The notes beneath the pieces were generated by a model. That model was not told the DNA's origin, did no database searches, and saw nothing but the letters and a program-made list of their open reading frames with translations. Made by a program: the position numbers and the translations under genes. A stretch of 64,000 bases of DNA from Paenibacillus_G filicis (GTDB lineage Bacteria > Bacillota > Bacilli > Paenibacillales > NBRC-103111): contig NZ_JBBPCC010000012.1 of assembly GCF_038070315.1 (NCBI RefSeq), positions 1-64,000 of the forward strand. The letters are read 5' to 3'. Shown piece after piece: positions 45,630-52,480 of the stretch. How positions within the stretch are numbered: the stretch's first letter is position 1; the number at the start of each line of letters is the position of its first letter.

Positions 45630-46861
45630 TGTCCATTCCCCCGTCTGTTCTTCTCTTCGGCCGAAGCCTGCTGCACCCATTGCACAAAAACCTTCGCTCC
45701 GCTCGTCAGCACCTCTTCATCCACATCGAATAGCGGATGATGCAGCGGCTGCGTGATGCCCTTCGCCTCATCGGCAATGCCCAGAAATCCGAAGGCGCCC
45801 GGCACCTCCTGCAAATAAAGCGCAAAATCTTCTCCCGCAAGGCTCGGTTTATCCAACAAGACCGTCTTGTCCTCACCCAGCGCCGTTCGTCCAGCTTGCA
45901 AAGCGAGCTCTACGGCAGCCGCATCGTTGATCAGCGGAGTGCCCAGCCGATACAACGAGGAATAGCTCCCGCCGTAAGCGTTAGTCACCGCTTCAGCCCG
46001 GGTTTCCAGCAGACGCTGGATGCTCCCCACCGCCTCCGGGTCGAGCACACGGTACGTGCCGCTCAGCTGGCTTTCGCCTGCAATCGCATTCGTCGCGTTA
46101 CCGGCATGCAAGGTGCCGAAGCAGAGCACGGAGGTTTCGAACGGGTCCCGCTCGGTCGCCAGCGCGAACTTCACATCCGTGACAAACTGAACCGCTATGG
46201 ACAGCGCGTCTACCGCCAGATGCGGCTTGCTGTGATGGCCCTCCACGCCGTGGAAGGAGAACCGGAAATGGGACGAGGCGGCCATCGCCTCTCGGCGGTG
46301 AATCCCAAGCACACCAGAGGGCAGCTCGGGCCATACATGCAGAGCGAAGCACAGATCGACGCCGTCCAGCACGCCCGCCTCGATCATGTCCTTACCTCCG
46401 CTGATCATCCGGCCGTCGGAAGGACTCGGAACCGCACTTTCCTCCGCAGGCTGGAAGACGAACCGGATCGTACCGGTCCAGGCGTCGCGGTGACGACTGA
46501 GCGCCTTGGCTGCTCCGAGCAGCATCGTCATATGCGCATCATGCCCGCAGGCATGCATCGCACCTTCATTGCGGGAGCGGTGAGCGAACGTATGGCCCTC
46601 GGTGATGGCGAGTGCGTCCATATCCGCGCGCAGCAGAAGCGTGGGTCCCGGCTTGCCGCTATCCAGCACGCCGATGACTCCTTTGCCGAAATGCTTGCCC
46701 ACCCCGGTTCTTACGTCCAGACCCAGGCTCTCCAGATAAGCCGCCACCTTGGCAGCTGTCCGGTCCACGTCGAATAAAATCTCCGGATACTGGTGAAAGT
46801 CCCGGCGAAGCTCGATGAGCTCCGCCTTCAGCGTATCGACATAATGCAGAGCCTCGCTCAT
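45626..46861 (-). CDS. M20D amidohydrolase / N-acyl amino acid deacetylase (YtnL/YxeP-like)
   Basis: A cytoplasmic metal-dependent deacylase, 411 residues. Metal-site motifs: MHACGHDAHMTMLLGAA near residue 105, VFQPAEESA near 135, and GVEGHHSKPHLAVDA near 210, plus LAGEDFALYLQ near 365. In the Bacillus S-substituted-cysteine routes such enzymes remove the N-acetyl group at the end to release cysteine. The ATG overlaps the stop of the preceding monooxygenase gene (ATGA), and its own stop overlaps the binding-protein start. Other N-acyl amino acids are possible substrates. Confidence 0.88.
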   Translation of the reverse strand: MSEALHYVDTLKAELIELRRDFHQYPEILFDVDRTAAKVAAYLESLGLDVRTGVGKHFGKGVIGVLDSGKPGPTLLLRADMDALAITEGHTFAHRSRNEGAMHACGHDAHMTMLLGAAKALSRHRDAWTGTIRFVFQPAEESAVPSPSDGRMISGGKDMIEAGVLDGVDLCFALHVWPELPSGVLGIHRREAMAASSHFRFSFHGVEGHHSKPHLAVDALSIAVQFVTDVKFALATERDPFETSVLCFGTLHAGNATNAIAGESQLSGTYRVLDPEAVGSIQRLLETRAEAVTNAYGGSYSSLYRLGTPLINDAAAVELALQAGRTALGEDKTVLLDKPSLAGEDFALYLQEVPGAFGFLGIADEAKGITQPLHHPLFDVDEEVLTSGAKVFVQWVQQASAEEKNRRGNGQ

Positions 46862-48183
46862 CGCTGCACTTCCTTCACATAGCGGTTAGCCGGCACCGGC
46901 AGGCTCAGATGACCGCGGAACGTGTCCGTCTCATATTCTTTGCGGAACAACCCCCGATCCTGCAGGATCGGCACGACCAGGTCCACGAACTCCTCGAAGC
47001 CTCCGGCTTCATTTTGCCCGACGATAAATCCGTCCGATGCCCCAGACTCGAACCAGCGCTGAATCTCGTCCGCAACCTTCTCCGGCGTGCCGATGAACGG
47101 ATGGCGGGGATATGTGGCCTGCAGCGCCGTCTCCCGAAGCGTCCAATTGTTTTCCTTCGCCTGACTCTTGATCCGGCGGGTACCTCCCTGGAACGCATTG
47201 CCGCCTACGCTGTCATCCAGCTCCGGAAACGGCTCATCCAGCGGATGCTTCGAGAAGTCATAGTGATCGAAGAAACGGCCCAAGTAGTTCAGCGTATCCT
47301 CCGCACTCAGCAGCTCTCCTACCCGCCGGAATTTACGGTCCGCTTCTTCCTGAGTCGCTCCCAGCACCGGCTGGATGCTCGGCAGAATGGAGATATCCGC
47401 AGGATTCTTGCCGAAATGCACGGCTCGGCTCTTGATGTCGTTGTAGTAAGCTTGAGCGGACTCCAGCGACACGAGGTTCGTGAAGACGCAGTCCGCATGA
47501 GCAGCCGCAAAATCCCGTCCCACTGAAGATGTCCCTGCCTGGAAGATCACGGGATGCCCCTGCCGGGACCGGATGATATTAAGCGGACCCTGCACGGAGA
47601 AATACGTTCCCTGATGATTCAGCGCATGCAGCTTATCCGGGTCGAAGAAAACGCCGTTCTCCTTGTCTCCGACAAAAGCATCGTCTTCCCACGAATCCCA
47701 CAGCCCCTTGACGACTTGAAGAAACTCGTCAGCGATCCGGTACCGGTCGTCATGCTCCGGATGCGGCTTGCCGTAGTTGAGCGCCGAGCCTTCGAGCGGG
47801 GACGTGACGATATTCCAGCCGGCCCGGCCCTTGCTGATATGGTCCAGCGAAGCGAGCTGCCGGGCAATGGTGAAAGGCTCACTGTACGAGGTCGAGATGG
47901 TCGCCACCAACCCGACATGCGAGGTAACGGCGGCAAGTGCGGATAAAATCGTAAGCGGCTCAAACCGGTTCAAGAAGTGCGGAAGCGACTTCTCGTTAAT
48001 AAACAGCCCGTCGGCGACAAACAAAAGGTCGAACTTCCCTTCCTCGGCCTTCCTGGCCTGGCTGATATAGTGATCAATATCCACACTGGCGTTAATCTTG
48101 GCCTGCGGACGGCGCCATGCGGCGTTGCTGGTGCCGACACCGGTAAGACCCGCGCCAAGCCGTAATTGTCTGTTCGTTGTCAT
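46858..48183 (-). CDS. FMN-dependent monooxygenase, NtaA/SnaA/DszA type (YtnJ/YxeK-like)
   Basis: A 441-residue luciferase-like TIM-barrel oxygenase using reduced FMN. I take ATG 48183 (GGGGAGG 7 bases upstream, ATGA overlap with the preceding gene). Family signs: LRLGAGLTGVGTSNAAWRRP, then RAGWNIVTSPLEGSALNYGK, HDDRYRIADEFLQVVKGLWD and FQAGTSSVGRDFAA. In B. subtilis YxeK and YtnJ attack N-acetylated S-substituted cysteines and release the S-side group. A partner flavin reductase is not in the window. Confidence 0.88.
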   Translation of the reverse strand: MTTNRQLRLGAGLTGVGTSNAAWRRPQAKINASVDIDHYISQARKAEEGKFDLLFVADGLFINEKSLPHFLNRFEPLTILSALAAVTSHVGLVATISTSYSEPFTIARQLASLDHISKGRAGWNIVTSPLEGSALNYGKPHPEHDDRYRIADEFLQVVKGLWDSWEDDAFVGDKENGVFFDPDKLHALNHQGTYFSVQGPLNIIRSRQGHPVIFQAGTSSVGRDFAAAHADCVFTNLVSLESAQAYYNDIKSRAVHFGKNPADISILPSIQPVLGATQEEADRKFRRVGELLSAEDTLNYLGRFFDHYDFSKHPLDEPFPELDDSVGGNAFQGGTRRIKSQAKENNWTLRETALQATYPRHPFIGTPEKVADEIQRWFESGASDGFIVGQNEAGGFEEFVDLVVPILQDRGLFRKEYETDTFRGHLSLPVPANRYVKEVQR

Positions 48184-49208
48184 TGAATGGCCTCCCCAAT
48201 TGAATAAGATAATGGTCGATCCAGTTGCAGGCCGTCGGCCAGCCACTCATATGCCTGAAGCCGCTTGGAGAAATCATGGGCGGCTGGCAAGACGATCACT
48301 TCCTCGATGCCATGCTTGCGGCACAAACCGCTTAGCTTCTCGGCCAGTGTCGTCTTGGACCCGTGAAGGATACTTGCGGGCTTGGCTTCGATGGTGTAAG
48401 GCTCATTAGCCTGTTGACCTAGCCGCTCCGCCAGCTCGAGTGAGAAGATCGACAAGGTTTTGCCGCTGCTGAGATGAACCTTATACGTAATCATGTCCCC
48501 GGCCAGCCGTTCCGCATCCTCGTCCGTATCCGCGAACAGGACCGATACGGCGAAGATCAGCTCCGGCTTCCGTCCTCCGGCTGCCTTGAAGTGCTCCCGG
48601 TAAGCAGCCAATGACTGCAGCAGCACCTCCTCATCGCCATTGAGAAAATGGGCGTAGACATAAGGCAAGCCTTGGTCGGCAGCCAGTCTGGCACTGGAGC
48701 CTCCAGCTCCGAGCACGTACAGCGCAGGCGGGGTTACAGGCAGCGGCTGGGCCTTGAGGCCGTCGCTTCCTCCCTGGTTCAGGTACTGATCCAGCTGCGC
48801 CAATTTATCGGCGATCGGAAGCGCCTCGCCCTGCGTGGCCGGCAGCAGCGCCTTGCTTGACAGCGGCAGCCCGCCCGGCCCTCGGCCGACGCCCAGATCG
48901 ACCCGGCCCGGGGACAGCGAGGCCAACAGGTTGAAATTTTCAGCCACCTTAAAGGGGCTGTAATGCTGCAGCATCACACCGCCGGAGCCGATTCGGATGC
49001 GGCTCGTTTGCGCCAGCAGGTGAGCTATCAGCACCTCCGGGGATGAACCGACCAAGACGTCGGAGCCGTGATGCTCCGATACCCAGAAGCGATAGAAGCC
49101 AAGCTCTTCTGCCTTCTGAGCCAATTTCAAGGTATGGGCAATCGCCTGTACCGGGGTTTCTCCTTCATTCACGGGACTACGGTCCAGCACACCGATTCGG
49201 ATCGTCAA
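48180..49208 (-). CDS. LuxA-like flavin-dependent monooxygenase (YtmO-like, MsnO8 type)
   Basis: 342 residues of the bacterial luciferase-like family; the start is TTG 49208 with AAGGAGGG 6 bases upstream, and TTGA overlaps the GNAT stop. Signs: IRIGVLDRSPVNEGETPVQA, FYRFWVSEHHGSDVLVGSSP, and RVDLGVGRGPGG near 105. This short form (MsnO8) differs from the adjacent NtaA-type enzyme and may oxidise a second S-alkyl product. The same pair of oxygenase types occurs in B. subtilis ytm. Confidence 0.85.
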   Translation of the reverse strand: MTIRIGVLDRSPVNEGETPVQAIAHTLKLAQKAEELGFYRFWVSEHHGSDVLVGSSPEVLIAHLLAQTSRIRIGSGGVMLQHYSPFKVAENFNLLASLSPGRVDLGVGRGPGGLPLSSKALLPATQGEALPIADKLAQLDQYLNQGGSDGLKAQPLPVTPPALYVLGAGGSSARLAADQGLPYVYAHFLNGDEEVLLQSLAAYREHFKAAGGRKPELIFAVSVLFADTDEDAERLAGDMITYKVHLSSGKTLSIFSLELAERLGQQANEPYTIEAKPASILHGSKTTLAEKLSGLCRKHGIEEVIVLPAAHDFSKRLQAYEWLADGLQLDRPLSYSIGEAIQ

Positions 49209-49735
49209 TGCTCTCCCTCCTTCTCAGATTCTGTATGTCCAAGATTTATTGCCTTCCGCATAATGACCGATATGCCCTGCTCGCCCTTGTCCGTTTCCTT
49301 CACCGTCTCATAGCCTCGTCTCTTATACATGTCCACGAGCCAGGGATGCCGGGTGGACGTCGACAGTGTCACAGCGTCCGAATTCAGCTCGCGGCATGCG
49401 AGCTCCTCCACCCGATCCAGCAATCGGCCGCCGATCCCCTTCCCTCCATACTCCGGATCCGTAGCGAACCACCAGATGAAGGGTAGCTCGAACGGATACT
49501 CAATCACTTGTCTGACCCACTCCGGCAGGGAGATGGAGACCGTCGATACGATAGAGCCGTCCACCAGCAGCACGTAGGTGCGCTGTCGGCGGATATTGTT
49601 CTCTACCTTCCCCAGGTCGGCAGTTGCCGCAGGGAAGGACAGACCCAGTTCGCGAATCGGCGCATAAGCCCTCAGCGTAAGATCAAGTATGGCCGGGGCA
49701 TCGGCTAACGTCGCCAGCCTGATTTCTTCCGTCAT
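49205..49735 (-). CDS. GNAT N-acetyltransferase (YtmI/YxeL-like)
   Basis: A 176-residue acetyl-CoA-dependent acetyltransferase. The acetyl-CoA loop is DPEYGGKGIGGRLLDRVEEL near residue 95 (the R/Q-x-x-G-x-G/A pattern), followed by LNSDAVTLSTSTRHP. It is the first gene of the operon and would N-acetylate the imported S-substituted cysteine, protecting the amine before the oxygenase step. ATG with AAGGAGG 11 bases upstream. Confidence 0.88.
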   Translation of the reverse strand: MTEEIRLATLADAPAILDLTLRAYAPIRELGLSFPAATADLGKVENNIRRQRTYVLLVDGSIVSTVSISLPEWVRQVIEYPFELPFIWWFATDPEYGGKGIGGRLLDRVEELACRELNSDAVTLSTSTRHPWLVDMYKRRGYETVKETDKGEQGISVIMRKAINLGHTESEKEGEH

Positions 49736-49872
49736 GATGTTCAGGTCCTCCTTACGCCTTGTAGGCAGTCTCTACATGTTTCATATTCCGCTCTTCATGT
49801 CTAAAGCATGGATTGCCAAGGACTAACGAAATAAACTACTCTTATGCGCTTACTAGGAATTAAAGATAAATA

Positions 49873-49970
49873 AAAAACACCCCTTATTCCCCGGGATGTT
49901 TCCGTTGGTACGGTCAACATGCGACGCATAGCGTATATGTTGCTTGGGAAGAACTGACTCAGTTACACTT
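49873..49970 (-). promoter_or_regulatory. Structured leader with attenuator-like terminator upstream of the GNAT operon
   Basis: The leader runs from about 50007 to 49735. In transcription order: palindrome AACTGAGTCAGTT (49953-49965), a hairpin CAACAT...ACGC-TAT-GCGT...ATGTTG (49916-49943), and an intrinsic terminator (AAACA/TGTTT plus CCC/GGG, 49873-49902) ending in a U run. A terminator about 105 bases after the start site and 140 bases before the first gene is the layout of an attenuator or riboswitch. I looked for T-box and S-box signatures and saw neither. It could instead end the regulator transcript, but it would then block the operon too. Confidence 0.55.
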
Positions 49971-50009
49971 ACTGTAAAAAAATATAACGTTGTTCTCGTC
50001 TTCGCTAAA

Positions 50010-50042
50010 ACTAATATAGTTACAGCTGGCTTATTTGTCAAC
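50010..50042 (-). promoter_or_regulatory. Sigma-A promoter of the S-substituted cysteine operon with palindromic operator
   Basis: On the minus strand TTGACA (50037-50042), a 17-base spacer and TATATT (50014-50019). The dyad AACTA-TAT-TAGTT (50010-50022) covers the -10 box. The same element is at the MFS promoter (50685-50717). The Rrf2 gene next door is the natural candidate repressor. Confidence 0.8.
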
Positions 50043-50087
50043 TGCCAGTTCTTCGCTCTCCATAGGGAACAGAACCCATGAGCCCGC

Positions 50088-50576
50088 TCATGAGTCTGCC
50101 CGTACGGAGATCACCCGATCTGCCTCTTCGATGCTCATATTCGAAAACAACATCGTATCCTTCAGCAGATCGGCAATCGTCGACTTCGCCAGATTGGCCT
50201 TCATCGCCTGCTCGGCCTCGTCATAATAAGGCTTGAGCGCAGGCTGAATTCCAGCACCGATGGGACATCTGGCGTTCGGCGTGCTGTGATGATATTCAAA
50301 AAGCGGTTTTTCCTCGACCGCCTCGTAAACTTGCAGAAACGTAATCTCCTCCGGATTTCCGGCAATGCGCCAGCCCGCTCCCGTTCCGTAGCGGACACTA
50401 ACTAGCCCTGCCTTGGACAGCACCGATAAAATTCTGCGGATAAACACCGGATTCGTATTCACACTATTGGCAATAAACTCGGACGTGCGATGATTATTGG
50501 CCGACGAACGCTCAGCGACATAGGCCAGCAAGGCCAGAACGTGCAACGAAATCGTATAACGACTGACTACCGCCAA
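50088..50576 (-). CDS. Rrf2-family transcriptional regulator (CymR/YwnA-like)
   Basis: A winged-helix regulator of 162 residues (start TTG 50576, giving MAVVSRYTISLHVLALLAYV; a GTG three codons earlier is too close to GGAG). The reading helix is NTNPVFIRRILSVLSKAGLV near residue 45. The only cysteine seen is in NARCPIG near 105, so no iron-sulfur cluster of the three-cysteine type is expected; it may sense a metabolite as CymR does with CysK. It stands between the operon and the divergent MFS gene, both carrying the same operator. Confidence 0.85.
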   Translation of the reverse strand: MAVVSRYTISLHVLALLAYVAERSSANNHRTSEFIANSVNTNPVFIRRILSVLSKAGLVSVRYGTGAGWRIAGNPEEITFLQVYEAVEEKPLFEYHHSTPNARCPIGAGIQPALKPYYDEAEQAMKANLAKSTIADLLKDTMLFSNMSIEEADRVISVRADS

Positions 50577-50684
50577 TTCCCTCACTCCCTGCTACCCAAA
50601 TTCGTCTTACTTACTCCCCGTTCAAGTCTATCATAACGGTTTGCATATTGAAAATAACAATCAACCTGGCGTTCCAGTCATGTG

Positions 50685-50717
50685 TTGACAAAAGGTCTGG
50701 CTGTAACTATATTAGTT
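50685..50717 (+). promoter_or_regulatory. Sigma-A promoter of the MFS gene with the shared palindrome
   Basis: TTGACA (50685-50690), 17-base spacer, TATATT (50708-50713), with AACTA-TAT-TAGTT over the -10 (50705-50717). CTGTAACTATATTAGTTTTA is identical in both promoters. Downstream, TCAGTTACACT (50773-50783) also recurs in the other leader (49960-49970). Confidence 0.85.
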
Positions 50718-50842
50718 TTAGTGGATTTTGCGGACATCAAATCTATATTTTTTTGTCTCGGAAGAAACCCAATCAGTTACACTCAAAGCATGAGCTCCGT
50801 GTCCAGACTGGCCACGGTTCCATTCAAACAGGAGGATACAGC

Positions 50843-52387
50843 GTGAACCCTTCATCGGTTACCGGCTACTCCAAGTGGTGGACGCTCGCCGCCACCTGCC
50901 TCGGAGGACTTGTATTGAACATGGATTTATTTATTGTCAATGTGGCGCTGCCTGCCATCGGGGAGCACTATCATGCCTCTTTCTCCTCGGTATCCTGGAC
51001 CGTCGCCGTCTATGCCTTAATGATCGGGGTTTTCCCGGGAGGCCTTGGACGGATCGGGGATCTTTGGGGGCATAAAAGGCTGTATATGCTCGGGCTCATT
51101 TTCTTCACCGCAGCCTCGTTCGCCTGCGGCATGGCGCCTCATATAGGCTGGCTGATCGTATTCCGGGCCCTTCAGGGAATCGGCGCCGCAGCCCTCATCC
51201 CGGGTACGATGTCCCTGCTGGTTGCCGCGTTCCCCAAAGAACAGAAAGGACTGGCTATCGGTATCAACTCCGGCATCGGAGGTTTGGGGCTGATCGCTGG
51301 CCCCGTGCTTAGCGGACTGCTCGTTCACGGATCGAATTGGAAATGGATTTTCTGGATCAACGTCCCGATCGGTGTGATTGCCATCGCCCTTACGGCCTGG
51401 TTTGTCCAGGAAACCAAGCTGCTGGAAGCGAGCAAAAAAGTAGATTGGCTCGGACTTGTTCTGCTGTGCGCAGGCATTTCGGCTGTTCTCTTCTCGTTCA
51501 CGAGAGCCGAGAATGCCGGCTTCGACGGATTCTCCCTGCTATTCATCGGTGCAGGCCTGATCATTCTGGCGCTATTTGCTTGGCTGGAGCGGCGGATCAG
51601 CCACCCGCTAATTGATTTTTCACTGTTTAAGAACATGCAATTTTCCGTTCCGCTGATCAGCATGTTTTTATTTTCAGCCGCGCTGTTCGGCTCTCAGCCT
51701 TACTGGAGCTTGTTTTTCCAGAATTACTGGGGATTTACACCGCTGCAGGGCGGACTGTCGTTTCTGCCGGCTACGGTACTGATTGCACTTTTTTCGCCAT
51801 TTGCAGGAATCATCAGTCAGAAGGTCGGCAGCCGCTTGCCGTGGTTTATGATGCTTGGCGTGCTTCTGGTCGCAGTCAGCTTCCTGATTATGATCGGGCT
51901 GAGAACGGACAGCCATTATGAGGACTCCATTCTGCCTTCCATGATCATTCGCGGCTTCGGCATTCCCATTCTGTTTGCGTCCACCTCCTTGATGATTATG
52001 AGTGCAGTCCCGGATACGAAGATCGGCCTGGCCTCCGGCTTATTGAACATGTTTCGGAACGTCGGCACGGCGATGGGCATTGCGCTGCTGGGGCAGTTGT
52101 ACACGCGGAGCATCGGCCAGTACCCGGCACGGCCGCTGGAGCTGCCGGAGGGAACGTGGGCGGAGCTGCTGGCGCAAGCGCGGCAGTTTTTTCTCCCCGA
52201 CTCCCCCGCCCTGCAGCCATTGGGAGCAGCTGTTATCACACACGCTTTCCAGCAATTGGCACTTATTTGTACGCTGTTTCTGGTACCCGCTCTGCTGTCT
52301 ATTTTGTTCATCCGCCGAAAAGCATCCGCCCGAGATCAAGACGACACAGCCATCGTGGCGAAGCCCAAAGAAACCCAGGTCCTCTGA
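50843..52387 (+). CDS. MFS drug:H+ antiporter, DHA2 family (EmrB/QacA type)
   Basis: A 514-residue inner-membrane exporter with about 14 TM segments. The start is GTG 50843, seven bases after AGGAGG; an earlier in-frame ATG lies before the promoter and is not used. TM1 carries VLNMDLFIVNVALPAIGEHY (the DHA2 motif D1), then RIGDLWGHKRLYMLGLIFF (motif A) and a central TM5 motif C, GGLGLIAGPVLSGLLVHGSN. It would export toxic or excess thiol/S-compounds or drugs with the proton gradient. Shared regulation with the cysteine operon suggests the first, but the substrate is unknown. It is the only large plus-strand gene in the window. Confidence 0.92.
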   Translation: MNPSSVTGYSKWWTLAATCLGGLVLNMDLFIVNVALPAIGEHYHASFSSVSWTVAVYALMIGVFPGGLGRIGDLWGHKRLYMLGLIFFTAASFACGMAPHIGWLIVFRALQGIGAAALIPGTMSLLVAAFPKEQKGLAIGINSGIGGLGLIAGPVLSGLLVHGSNWKWIFWINVPIGVIAIALTAWFVQETKLLEASKKVDWLGLVLLCAGISAVLFSFTRAENAGFDGFSLLFIGAGLIILALFAWLERRISHPLIDFSLFKNMQFSVPLISMFLFSAALFGSQPYWSLFFQNYWGFTPLQGGLSFLPATVLIALFSPFAGIISQKVGSRLPWFMMLGVLLVAVSFLIMIGLRTDSHYEDSILPSMIIRGFGIPILFASTSLMIMSAVPDTKIGLASGLLNMFRNVGTAMGIALLGQLYTRSIGQYPARPLELPEGTWAELLAQARQFFLPDSPALQPLGAAVITHAFQQLALICTLFLVPALLSILFIRRKASARDQDDTAIVAKPKETQVL

Positions 52388-52393
52388 CCTGGG
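52374..52393 (+). terminator. Hairpin overlapping the MFS stop codon
   Basis: CCCAGGT-CCTCTG-ACCTGGG starts inside the last codons of the MFS gene and is followed by CTTCTCG, a weak U-tract. A probable terminator between this gene and the convergent GAP1-like gene. Confidence 0.6.
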
Positions 52394-52480
52394 CTTCTCG
52401 ATATTCGGATTCTTTCACAAGCAGCTAAGGCAGCTCGATAGGGGAATATGCTTCATCGGCTCCTGTCAGAGGATGGACTA

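Noticed and set aside
49736..50007. T-box or SAM riboswitch in the GNAT operon leader
   Set aside because: No AGGGTGGNACCGCG T-box core and no S-box core elements were seen by eye; only an unassigned attenuator-like structure is claimed.
50648..50842. N-terminal extension of the MFS protein from an earlier ATG
   Set aside because: The ATG lies upstream of the promoter; the GTG at 50843 has AGGAGG at seven bases and starts just before TM1.
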